Source: a virus
Virus record (IMG/VR): IMGVR_UViG_3300042541_001098
Location: 1 to 22,209 of that record
Length of the DNA stretch: 22,209 bases
Direction: 5' to 3' (one strand)
Below are positions 1-6,738 of this stretch, one piece after another. The notes under the pieces are model-generated. The model had not been told where the DNA came from and searched no databases. It saw nothing but the letters and a program-made list of their open reading frames with translations. The position numbers and the translations under genes were made by a program. The first letter of the stretch is position 1. Every line of letters starts with the position of its first letter.

Positions 1-374
1 ACTTCTGCGATTCTCATATCAACCGCAATATCAGAAGATAATAAATCTTGTCCTTTAATGCCACGTATAACCTGTGGCATGTAATTTAAAAATAACAAAT
101 AAGTTTTCAACACAGCATAATCATCTTTGGCAACTTTAAAGAATAACATTCTAGTTGCGACCTCTACTCCGAACACATTGTATATGACGATAAGGTGGTT
201 TAGAACCAACCTTTCACGCATCTCATCATACCTGCGATACCTCTGAAATAATCTTTTGAGATAGTTAAACCTCTTCATGTCCTCCTTGAACTCACTCATT
301 ATGCAGTTAGGCTTATCATAAGATTTGGCTGCATATAACATTATATTATCATTATTTAAATTATCAAAGGACAT
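1..374 (-). CDS. Conserved T4-like marine phage protein of unknown function, partial (C-terminus beyond window)
   Basis: The reading frame starts with ATG at 374 (MSFDNLNNDNIMLYAAKSYD) and stays open for 124 codons to base 1, so the C-terminus is missing. Its ATG shares one base with the TAA stop of the upstream gene (TAATG), implying translational coupling. The visible protein has a short polar N-terminus with an AAKSYDKPNC segment, a basic stretch (KRFNYLKRLFQRYRRYD, about residues 37-53) and a helical part, RERLVLNHLIVIYNVFG (about 56-72), followed by a hydrophobic FLNYMPQVI segment. From memory this matches a small protein conserved in T4-like cyanophages with the same ERL(I/V)LNHLIV(L/I)xNVFG core; I believe it is a named domain of unknown function, but I am not sure of the number. 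No catalytic motif is visible. It is probably a late or virion-assembly gene, judged only from its position. Confidence 0.8.
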   Translation of the reverse strand, partial: MSFDNLNNDNIMLYAAKSYDKPNCIMSEFKEDMKRFNYLKRLFQRYRRYDEMRERLVLNHLIVIYNVFGVEVATRMLFFKVAKDDYAVLKTYLLFLNYMPQVIRGIKGQDLLSSDIAVDMRIAE

Positions 375-793
375 TAATCTTCTTCTGGTTCTTCGGTGAC
401 TAGTGCGTTAATTGTTTCTTCGTCACCTACTTGTGCATAAAACTCGTAATTACCTGCGTCTGATAGGTAGTACAACAAATACAAATAAACCATATTATCT
501 GGATTGTCAAACTGATGAATGTCAAAGGTAATTTCGTCACCTTCAACATCCAATTCATATAACGCAGGTATATCTAGTCCAAAGGAATTTAATACCTTAC
601 GAACTTTCTGTATACCATCTTGTGCAACTCTAAACCCATCAACGTTCAATTCTCTATACAACTGAGCGTTGATTTCGGATACTACAATAGGATTTTGAAC
701 CGATGATGAAGATTCACCAGTCGGTTCATGTGCTTCCTTGGCCTGATTAGGTTCTATAGAATAGAACTCTTTAAGGAATGATTTAAATGTCAT
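374..793 (-). CDS. Small acidic conserved phage protein with capsid-targeting-like N-terminus
   Basis: 139 aa. The N-terminus MTFKSFLKEFYS resembles the short targeting peptide of T4 internal head proteins: an aromatic-hydrophobic FL pair followed by xE, with L7-K8-E9 fitting the (L/I)xE cleavage rule of the T4 prohead protease, although the next residue is Phe rather than Ala, Ser or Gly. A low-complexity linker (about 15-35, Ser/Glu-rich) leads into a folded-looking domain (about 38-125) with EINAQLYRELN, VRKVLNSFGLDIPALYELD and a YLYLLYYLSDAGNYEFYAQV core. The tail is very acidic (TEEPEED). I recall similar proteins in T4-like cyanophages, always without known function. No Shine-Dalgarno sequence sits just before the ATG; instead a hairpin ends a few bases upstream. 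The next gene overlaps its stop by one base. Confidence 0.8.
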   Translation of the reverse strand: MTFKSFLKEFYSIEPNQAKEAHEPTGESSSSVQNPIVVSEINAQLYRELNVDGFRVAQDGIQKVRKVLNSFGLDIPALYELDVEGDEITFDIHQFDNPDNMVYLYLLYYLSDAGNYEFYAQVGDEETINALVTEEPEED

Positions 794-795
794 AT

Positions 796-829
796 CTAAT
801 AGTGGAGTCGAAACTCCAGTTTATATTAG
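796..829 (-). terminator. UUCG-loop hairpin between the 112-aa and 139-aa genes; possible attenuator or processing site
   Basis: On the transcribed minus strand an inner stem TGGAGT/ACTCCA (818-813 with 808-803) closes a TTCG loop (812-809). An outer six-base stem CTAATA/TATTAG (829-824 with 801-796) surrounds it, with a small asymmetric internal loop. The stop codon of the upstream gene (826-828) is inside the outer stem, and the downstream ATG (793) begins three bases after it. UUCG loops are common in T4 intercistronic terminators, but no U-run follows at once, so termination is uncertain. The only GGAG near the downstream start is in the 5' arm of the inner stem and would be hidden when folded, so translational control is also possible. 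Confidence 0.5.
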
Positions 830-1164
830 GTATTGGCGAACATTATGTTGTCGTTGGCACCAGTGGCTGCATCAGCACTCATACCACCAGCAACTAGAAC
901 TTCAGTTTGTACACGGCCGGTGCGACTACCAGTACCTTGTTTAATTAGAACCCAACCTGTGTGAGCAGGTTTGTTTGCTTTGTTTGTAGATAGAGCAATC
1001 TCAGCATCGGACACACCAAATACTCCAACTGCGGCACCAGTAACAAATGCACTGGATGTTGAGTTAGCATATAAGTCGTGGCCGTTGTTGGCTACACCCA
1101 AACCACCGGCAACTGCCCACTTTGGAGCACCTGTGTTTGCGTCTGTCATTGAAAATAAAGGCAT
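826..1164 (-). CDS. Small Gly/Ala-rich phage protein, probable virion component
   Basis: 112 aa, rich in Gly, Ala, Thr and Val, with alternating beta-like segments: SMTDANTGAPKWAVAGGLGV near the N-terminus, AVGVFGVSDAEI in the middle, HTGWVLIKQGTGSRTGRVQ and EVLVAGGMS near the C-terminus. From memory, T4-like marine phages carry close relatives (TDA..GAPK..., THAGWVLRKxGTGGRAGRVQxExLVAMG), usually annotated as hypothetical. No signal peptide or enzyme motif is visible. The start at 1164 is supported by TAGGAG with six bases before ATG. A CATAAATA box just upstream (1189-1196) is a good candidate late promoter, which fits high late expression of a structural protein. The role as a capsid or tail component is inference. 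Confidence 0.8.
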   Translation of the reverse strand: MPLFSMTDANTGAPKWAVAGGLGVANNGHDLYANSTSSAFVTGAAVGVFGVSDAEIALSTNKANKPAHTGWVLIKQGTGSRTGRVQTEVLVAGGMSADAATGANDNIMFANT

Positions 1165-1188
1165 GTTTTTCTCCTAGAATTATTGTTA

Positions 1189-1196
1189 TATTTATG
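1189..1196 (-). promoter_or_regulatory. T4-type late promoter box (CATAAATA)
   Basis: The minus strand reads ACATAAATATAAC about 25 bases before the ATG of the 112-aa gene. It differs by one base from the T4 late promoter consensus TATAAATA and matches the CATAAATA box found upstream of the 797-aa gene in this window. It overlaps the stop codon of the preceding 578-aa gene. T4-type late promoters need only this -10-like element. Confidence 0.55.
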
Positions 1197-2928
1197 TGTT
1201 GTCAACTTTTTGAATCTGTGAATCCAAAACTGGTTCTGATTCGAATTTATCAGGTGCAGACTTCTTCTTCTTGGCAGAATTCACCGCATCTTTAATAATA
1301 TCTGTCTTACGTGATTCGACTAATGTAGACTCTTTCATTGACTTAGTACCTACACTTTTAACTTGTTTTGCACCGGCAGCTTTCATTGCTTTACGTGCCA
1401 AATCTCTGACCTTAGACTGTGCTGTGTGAACTGCACCAGATTTATCGGTAACTGTATCTGTTTTAGATTTAGACTTTTGCCAACCAGTGTCTCCCATCAT
1501 GCCTTCAATTAAAGATTCGTCTTGTTCAACGCTGTCACCCATGTAACGGCCTTGTTCGTAACCTCGACTGTTCGGGTCTTTCTTTGGTTCAGGTGTAGAT
1601 GGTTTGGCAGGATATCTTTTGGCAGCAGCCTTTTTGATTCCAGTTTCCAATTTGGACTTTTTGGCCATTGATGCTGAATCGGTGTTGTTTCTGATACTGT
1701 CATACTTCTTGTGACCAGCTTTCATGTAATTACCCAATGCATTAGGCGACAATTCATCCAACTGTTCGACTTGTTCTCTTTTAACACCACCAGCATCGAG
1801 CATGTCAAAGCGATCCCGAATGCCTGAAATACCCGGCTTAATACGTTTAGCCGCATCTTTAAGCGCAGGTGATGGATTTGGAATGTGCTTCATTGTTGTT
1901 TTAGACTGATGACTTTCTTCTTCAATCTCAACTTCTTCTTTAACAGGTTCAGGTTTCTTTGGTTGTAAAACTTCTCGGCCACGTTGTTCTGATGCTTCAC
2001 GCTTTGCTTTAATTCGGTCTAAAGCTTTTTGTATTCTTACTGCAACAGAAGATGCTTCTGTGATTGGTTTAGCAACAGTGGTTTTGCCACCTTTCTTTAC
2101 CAGAGTTTCTTGTGCAGAAGATCCAATTGGGTCATCACCAATTTCTTTTGCTTCGTCAATCTCACTCATCATATAATTAGCAACTGTTGAAATGTAATCT
2201 TCAGCTAATGTGATTTTAGATTGTACCCACTCAGGAAGATTATCATTATCTTTTAACATGTCATGCACTCTTTGAGCATTGTTGATTACACTTTGTAATT
2301 GGCCACGAGCCATATCACCTTCATAATCATACTCAGTTTTTTCTTTTGCTTCAGAGACAGATTTCCAACCACCACCCATCTCTTTATATTTCTTCGAAGC
2401 CCAGCCATTGGCATAAGCAGATGGATAAACATCGAATTTAGATTTAGCCTGTGCCTTGGCTTGCGCCCATTTCTCAGGACTTGTTGGCACATTTTTTTCG
2501 TTTAAATTTTCCATATCTTCACTTATCTTTCCTTTTCCAAAGTTGGACACGTTAATTGGTTCACCCTTCCTCTCAGGATTAGGGTCATGTTTTCTTTTAG
2601 ATGCAACGGCCGATGCTCTTTCTTTTTTAGTTAAAGATGCTCGCTTCTCGTTAGACATACATTTTGGTTTAGGTTCACCAGGTTCTCTTGCACAAGGACC
2701 AATTGCTTCACCCTTACTGTTAATTCTTTTCCAACCACCTTCTGGATCAGTCTTACTAAACCACTTACGCAAATCTTCATTCATCTCATCTTCTGGTGAA
2801 GATTCTTTTACGCAAGAACCTGGAGAATATGGTTTTTTACCGGGTACACGTTTATAATTATCCCAACAAGGACCACTGTCTTCTTGCCGAATTGCTTTAA
2901 AAACTTTAGATGCTGGTTTAGCCATCAT
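1192..2928 (-). CDS. Mosaic Lys/Glu-rich phage protein built from marine-phage modules (head-associated, inferred)
   Basis: 578 aa with no enzyme motif but several recognisable modules. Residues 10-42 (KAIRQEDSGPCWDNYKRVPG, two Cys) and 52-128 (KWFSKTDPEGGWKRI, GPCAREPGEPKPKC, RKHDPNPERKGEPI) look like Cys-containing repeats known from phages and some large DNA viruses. Residues 150-190 (KFDVYPSAYANGWASKKYKE) resemble the domain I recall as DUF5872. Residues 200-256 hold NLPEWVQSKITLAEDYIST, frequent in cyanophage structural proteins. Residues 342-381 (TTMKHIPNPSPALKDAAKRI) and 383-404 (EQVEQLDELSPNALGNYM) are further shared modules. Possible (L/I)xE protease sites occur at LDE (390-392), LIE (473-475) and LVE (535-537). 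The ATG overlaps the stop of the 361-aa gene as ATGA, so the two are coupled. It begins with two Met codons; either may be used. A prohead core or internal protein is the best guess. Confidence 0.8.
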   Translation of the reverse strand: MMAKPASKVFKAIRQEDSGPCWDNYKRVPGKKPYSPGSCVKESSPEDEMNEDLRKWFSKTDPEGGWKRINSKGEAIGPCAREPGEPKPKCMSNEKRASLTKKERASAVASKRKHDPNPERKGEPINVSNFGKGKISEDMENLNEKNVPTSPEKWAQAKAQAKSKFDVYPSAYANGWASKKYKEMGGGWKSVSEAKEKTEYDYEGDMARGQLQSVINNAQRVHDMLKDNDNLPEWVQSKITLAEDYISTVANYMMSEIDEAKEIGDDPIGSSAQETLVKKGGKTTVAKPITEASSVAVRIQKALDRIKAKREASEQRGREVLQPKKPEPVKEEVEIEEESHQSKTTMKHIPNPSPALKDAAKRIKPGISGIRDRFDMLDAGGVKREQVEQLDELSPNALGNYMKAGHKKYDSIRNNTDSASMAKKSKLETGIKKAAAKRYPAKPSTPEPKKDPNSRGYEQGRYMGDSVEQDESLIEGMMGDTGWQKSKSKTDTVTDKSGAVHTAQSKVRDLARKAMKAAGAKQVKSVGTKSMKESTLVESRKTDIIKDAVNSAKKKKSAPDKFESEPVLDSQIQKVDNT

Positions 2929-4010
2929 TCACTTTTCTTGGATGCTGAATATGCTGACATACTCATAACTTTTCTAGCTGCAACAGCTGAAGTTTGAGCA
3001 CGTTTCTTTGCTGCATCTTTATCGTGTGGTTTATCTGAAGGTTTTACATTCTTATCGTATGCATCTTCTTCAGTAATTTCAAATTGTTCTTTTGCTAATC
3101 TTTGAGCAGCACCAGCAATACCAGCAGTTCTGTTGTTTGCTTTAGTTTGATGTTTAGCAATTTCTGAAGATACACGTTTCTCACCTTTGGTGCCACCTTT
3201 AATTGGAGACTTTTCACCACGGCGGTAACCCATTTGATGTGCCATCAAAGCAGTATCTTTTGATCCAGCCATTTGTGCGTGTGAACGCATGTCTTTAGAT
3301 GCTTTTGTAACATAAGAACCTAAAGTGGATTTGCTTAGTTCGTCAAGTTGTTGGAATTCTTCCGACATAACAAACTCAACCAAATCTTCCAACAAATAAT
3401 CATCCAAAGTTAATTCAGAATCTTCTTCATTAACTGGTTTTTTCTTCTTTTCAGACTCAATAGATTTTAATTCTTTTTCTTTTGGTCCTTTTAGTACATC
3501 AAAGGCACTTGCTTCAGGCTTAGATGCACCATATGAACGGCCTTGTACTTTAGTTGATGGTAAATCTGCCATCTTAACTTCATCGATTGATTCAACTTCT
3601 TCTTTAATGCCTGCTTTTTTCATTAAAGCTCCAGCACGTGTCGATTGAGCTGCGTGATATTTTTTTGCAGAATCTAGAGCATTAATTTTTGCTGTTTTTT
3701 CTTTTGGTACAGGAAGTACGATATTAGAACTTCTTACTGTGTTCATTTTATTAGATGCGTCCGAAGCAGCATCCGCATGAGCTTTTTTAATAGCAGGTAA
3801 TTGACCTTTACCAGTCAACTCATCAATTTGTTCAACTTCTTCTTTCTTCATTCCTTTTTTAGCACGAAGCTTTTTGAAGTCATCAGCAGTCAATTTATCT
3901 TTTTCTGGCTCATGTACATCCAACTTTTGTTGGTTTGGATGCAAAGCTTCACCCATAATTTTTGCAACTGCTGCTGCAACTGATTGGTTAATTTTATCTT
4001 TAAATTCCAT
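2925..4010 (-). CDS. Lys/Glu-rich phage protein with repeated EVE(Q/S)(I/L)DE modules, probable prohead-associated protein
   Basis: 361 aa, highly charged, Ala-rich and predicted to be largely helical or disordered. Residues 1-50 (MEFKDKINQSVAAAVAKIMG, then LHPNQQKLDVHEPEKDKLTA) are a conserved-looking head module. The motif recurs as EEVEQIDEL (57-65), EEVESIDEV (137-145) and FQQLDEL (219-225), the last followed by SKSTLGSYVTKASKD, a module common in T4-like marine phages. Each motif contains I/L-D-E, which agrees with the (L/I)xE rule of the T4 gp21 prohead protease. An acidic patch sits at 195-218, and the C-terminus is basic and Ser/Ala-rich. The start at 4010 follows AGGA at a suitable distance. 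It lies between a small basic protein gene and the 578-aa gene, with which it overlaps. No reaction can be assigned; a scaffold, core or packaged protein is inferred. Confidence 0.8.
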   Translation of the reverse strand: MEFKDKINQSVAAAVAKIMGEALHPNQQKLDVHEPEKDKLTADDFKKLRAKKGMKKEEVEQIDELTGKGQLPAIKKAHADAASDASNKMNTVRSSNIVLPVPKEKTAKINALDSAKKYHAAQSTRAGALMKKAGIKEEVESIDEVKMADLPSTKVQGRSYGASKPEASAFDVLKGPKEKELKSIESEKKKKPVNEEDSELTLDDYLLEDLVEFVMSEEFQQLDELSKSTLGSYVTKASKDMRSHAQMAGSKDTALMAHQMGYRRGEKSPIKGGTKGEKRVSSEIAKHQTKANNRTAGIAGAAQRLAKEQFEITEEDAYDKNVKPSDKPHDKDAAKKRAQTSAVAARKVMSMSAYSASKKSE

Positions 4011-4034
4011 GATAGTTCCTATTTTGATTTATTA

Positions 4035-4325
4035 TTAACAATTCCATTTGCGTAGCGCTAATGCTTTGCGTGTTGGTTCGCCATTTGGCTTCTTCATCGG
4101 TCCATCCACACCACCCATCCTTGCACAGAATGATTTGCGTCTGTTTGCTGCCTTTGAACCGGCTTTTAATTTTGATGGTGGAGTTGTAACTGCCATCGAT
4201 AGTTTAGAACCTGGATTTTCTGCACGATAAGAAGCAATGCCTTTGCGGTTTAAACCACCTTCAGGATTCTTTCCTTCTTTTCTCTGCCAAGCTGCAGATT
4301 CTATAAATTGTTTAAGTGTTTTCAT
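4035..4325 (-). CDS. Small basic phage protein with internal-protein-like N-terminus
   Basis: 96 aa, strongly basic. The first residues, MKTLKQFIESAAW, resemble the capsid-targeting peptide of T4 internal proteins, which I recall as MKTYQEFIAEA; the register MKT-x3-FI is the same, although the (L/I)xE cleavage triplet is not exact (FIES). The rest contains AWQRKEGKNPEGGLNRKGIA (12-31), SKLKAGSKAANRRKSFCARM (51-70) and a final RKALALRKWNC. These belong to a small domain frequent in cyanophages and other phages; I believe it is DUF6321 but cannot verify the number. Two Cys and the many Arg/Lys suggest nucleic-acid contact. Its ATG overlaps the TGA of the 797-aa gene (ATGA), so the two are co-translated. 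A packaged DNA-binding protein is a reasonable inference. Confidence 0.8.
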   Translation of the reverse strand: MKTLKQFIESAAWQRKEGKNPEGGLNRKGIASYRAENPGSKLSMAVTTPPSKLKAGSKAANRRKSFCARMGGVDGPMKKPNGEPTRKALALRKWNC

Positions 4326-6715
4326 GCACCAATCGCCTTGTTAGATTTAAATGATAACAAAGAAATACCTTTTTTCTTCAACTCATCTTCTTTTTGAGCA
4401 CCAATAGAAGCACCGGTTTCATCACCTTGCATCTCTACAACCTGTGATGCTTTACCAGTCCTTTTTTTAATCTTTTCACCCATGTCACGCCCAATGCTTT
4501 CACCAGACGCAGCCATGGATAATCCAGGTTCTATGCCTTTGTCGATGGACTCTTTGATTTTCTCGGCTTGGCGTTCCCTGATTTTTGAGAGCGTGAGTTT
4601 TTTGGTGGAATTGGTTTCGCAGCCACAGTCTTCGTTGATTTTACCACAGGTGGCACAACGGCCACTGGAACTTCCACTGGAGGTGTTTCGACCACTGGCA
4701 CGACTGACTCCACCACTACCACCGAAGGCTTCAGTAAAGCTGGTTCTTGTACCGATTGTTTGCGACTCAATAGTCCTTTGAAAAATCTCATCATTTTTAT
4801 TCTCCTTTAATTTGACGACATAACCTTTACCCTGTTGCACCACTTCACCATCTTTGGTGTGTGCTTCTTTTGCTGCATTTCGGCGCAACATAAACATTCT
4901 AGGATTTCCATTCTTATCAGTAACATATTTATCATTTGATTCGAATTCTTTACCAACCAACTTAACACCAGACACATCTTGAATTAATTTCCATGCATCG
5001 CCGTGTTTGTTATTGGCCATGTGCGATTTAAACTCTTTCTTTTGTTCTGGTGTGGCTTTCTGATGGAACTTCATAACTTCCATCATACCGATATTACCAG
5101 TATATGCTGCCTCTTGGATTTTCTTCATTGACGAACCAGTTGTTGGTACACTGACCTCACCTGGTTTCTCTTTTGGCACTTCAACCAACTTACCATTGAC
5201 TGTATGGTGTGTAACTTTGCCTTGTTTACCATAACGACCAAAACCATAGTATGATAGACCAAGTTTGTGTGCTTGGTCAGCTGCGGCACCTTGGCCATCG
5301 GCATGTGCGGACAACTCTGCCTGTTTTGGTGGTACTGCAAACCTGTTCTTGCGTTCCATCTCAGAAGCAATCCACAACTCAGCAGGTTCACTCTTAGGTG
5401 GCGCCTGTGTGAATTCACGGACGTTCTTAAAGATATCCATCAACTCCATTTTCTTTTGCTTTACGACTTCGGGGTCTGCCGAACGTAAGTCTTCCGAATT
5501 GTCAAACTCAATGTAGTTTGTACCAAACAACTTGGCATATTCTGTGCGTGAGTTCTGTACCGAATCCCACTTCTCTTTACGTATTGTTTCGGGTACGGCA
5601 CGACCACCACGTTGGCCACGTTCAATGTTTCTCTGTGCAGAAATTTCATCACGTGTATTAACCAGAAGCATTTTGGTATCATAACCAAGTTCTTCTAGTC
5701 TTGCTTTAATCTTCTTAGTTTTCTCAACATCATCACCAGTGCCGTTGATAATCAAACCATTACGACCTAACAATGCCAAACGTTGGCGCAAATCTGTAAT
5801 GGTTTTTGCACGACCACGAACAAAGTTACGTTTATCTTCTTCAGCAGAAGGCATCTTCTTATCAAGGCCTTGTTTGTCCATCATAAACTCTAATGCTCTG
5901 TCCGAATTGATTTCTGTTAAACCATGACCTGCAAGTGTATTGTCAAGCACATAATCTTTACCAGAACCTGGACCACCTGCTAAGAATACTGCCTTGAAAA
6001 TGGATGCATCATGTACACCTTCACTCAGTAGTATCTCAAATGAATCATCAACAGATTCAACGAACAAAGATTCAAATAATTCGTCTGCTGATTCTTTCAT
6101 ATTGCCACCGATATATTTGTCTAGTAGTTGTTTTAATTTTGCAGGCTTTGTGGCTTTTGGATACAAATCTTTAATCATATTTTTACGACCAGCGTCATCG
6201 GCCTTTGTGTACATTGAACGTATTTGACTGCCTGAATAAACTTCTTGGCCATTTACTTTGAAGATGTGTTTTTTCGTTACATAAACATATCCATGTCCAC
6301 CTTTTGGATCAAATGATTTACACTCTTTGATTGATTTGAATGGTTGATAGTATGCTGGTGAACCATCTTTTTTGGTATAGTTCACAGGATCTCTTTCACT
6401 ACGAACAAGAATCAGAATGTCTTTCTTAGGATCGTAACGTGATAGAATTTCAGTTGGATTAACTGGTTGTGAGACCTGAACAAAGTTATCGTTAACGCCT
6501 GCTTGTTGCGCTAAGAATTGTTTGTCTTTGAATGGGATTGGTCGATTCTTGGTGTCGTTGCTGGCTGCAACATAGAAATCGGCAGATGAGAATGCACGTT
6601 TAGCCTGTTCATAACTACTCATATGACCAGCGTGAAATGGTTGGAAACCACCGCCATAAACGACAATAACCTTGGACTGGCCTTTGGCCTCTTGTATAAA
6701 CCGACTAAATTTCAT
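4322..6715 (-). CDS. Multidomain nucleotidyltransferase plus zeta-toxin-like P-loop kinase, candidate packaged polyprotein
   Basis: 797 aa. Residues 1-10 (MKFSRFIQEA) resemble a T4 capsid-targeting peptide with an IQE/A cleavage site. Residues 14-205 are a cytidylyltransferase/NMNAT-type domain: GGGFQPFHAGH (21-31, with the HxGH motif) and YSGSQIRS (160-167, equivalent to the ISSTxIR motif). Residues 240-435 are a P-loop kinase: Walker A GGPGSGKD (247-254), D272 in NSDRALE, LIINGTGDD (321-329), and RNIERGQRGGRAVPE (362-376), as in zeta-toxin-like kinases. Residues 470-512 hold a small module with LGLSYYGFGRYG. The C-terminus has a Gly/Ser linker, C687xxC690 with C697xC699 (possible zinc knuckle), and a final KEDELKKKGISLLSFK. 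Cyanophages carry relatives annotated as cytidylyltransferase; the substrates are unknown. Possible gp21-type cuts fall at 9/10, 215/216, 232/233 and 535/536, mostly between domains. The ATG follows GGCGGAG, and a late promoter box lies 31 bases upstream. Confidence 0.9.
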   Translation of the reverse strand: MKFSRFIQEAKGQSKVIVVYGGGFQPFHAGHMSSYEQAKRAFSSADFYVAASNDTKNRPIPFKDKQFLAQQAGVNDNFVQVSQPVNPTEILSRYDPKKDILILVRSERDPVNYTKKDGSPAYYQPFKSIKECKSFDPKGGHGYVYVTKKHIFKVNGQEVYSGSQIRSMYTKADDAGRKNMIKDLYPKATKPAKLKQLLDKYIGGNMKESADELFESLFVESVDDSFEILLSEGVHDASIFKAVFLAGGPGSGKDYVLDNTLAGHGLTEINSDRALEFMMDKQGLDKKMPSAEEDKRNFVRGRAKTITDLRQRLALLGRNGLIINGTGDDVEKTKKIKARLEELGYDTKMLLVNTRDEISAQRNIERGQRGGRAVPETIRKEKWDSVQNSRTEYAKLFGTNYIEFDNSEDLRSADPEVVKQKKMELMDIFKNVREFTQAPPKSEPAELWIASEMERKNRFAVPPKQAELSAHADGQGAAADQAHKLGLSYYGFGRYGKQGKVTHHTVNGKLVEVPKEKPGEVSVPTTGSSMKKIQEAAYTGNIGMMEVMKFHQKATPEQKKEFKSHMANNKHGDAWKLIQDVSGVKLVGKEFESNDKYVTDKNGNPRMFMLRRNAAKEAHTKDGEVVQQGKGYVVKLKENKNDEIFQRTIESQTIGTRTSFTEAFGGSGGVSRASGRNTSSGSSSGRCATCGKINEDCGCETNSTKKLTLSKIRERQAEKIKESIDKGIEPGLSMAASGESIGRDMGEKIKKRTGKASQVVEMQGDETGASIGAQKEDELKKKGISLLSFKSNKAIGA
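4531..4794 (-). CDS. Candidate nested gene in the +1 frame of the 797-aa gene
   Basis: 87 codons entirely inside the larger gene (opposite its residues about 641-728). The start is two consecutive ATG codons preceded by TTAAAGGAGA, with GGAG seven bases before the first ATG, among the best ribosome binding sites in the window. The predicted protein has a short amphipathic start (MMRFFKGLLSRKQ), a Pro/Val-rich middle (VVPVVETPPVEVPVAVVPPV) and a Lys/Ser/Pro-rich basic end (KPRKSKSPSTKA). It has no relative I recognise. Against it: the host frame here encodes a Gly/Ser-rich linker, and shifting such simple sequence gives a Pro/Val-rich reading by chance; the purine-rich SD is also part of codons for LKENK. 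It may be an overprinted gene or coincidence. Confidence 0.3.
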   Translation of the reverse strand: MMRFFKGLLSRKQSVQEPALLKPSVVVVESVVPVVETPPVEVPVAVVPPVVKSTKTVAAKPIPPKNSRSQKSGNAKPRKSKSPSTKA

Positions 6716-6738
6716 CTCCGCCTCTGCAGCAGTTAATA

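Noticed and set aside
2456-2857. 133-codon open frame on the plus strand
   Set aside because: It lies antisense to the 578-aa gene, whose modules are recognisable; no ribosome binding site or familiar motif supports it.
4482-4781. 99-codon open frame on the plus strand opposite the 797-aa gene
   Set aside because: No Shine-Dalgarno sequence precedes it, and it is antisense to well-supported coding sequence; its hydrophobic look comes from the low-complexity region.
4322-6715. Identification of the nucleotidyltransferase-kinase fusion as NadR
   Set aside because: The order of domains is similar, but the kinase looks zeta-toxin-like (RGGRAVPE) and there is no N-terminal helix-turn-helix; NAD metabolism remains only one possibility.
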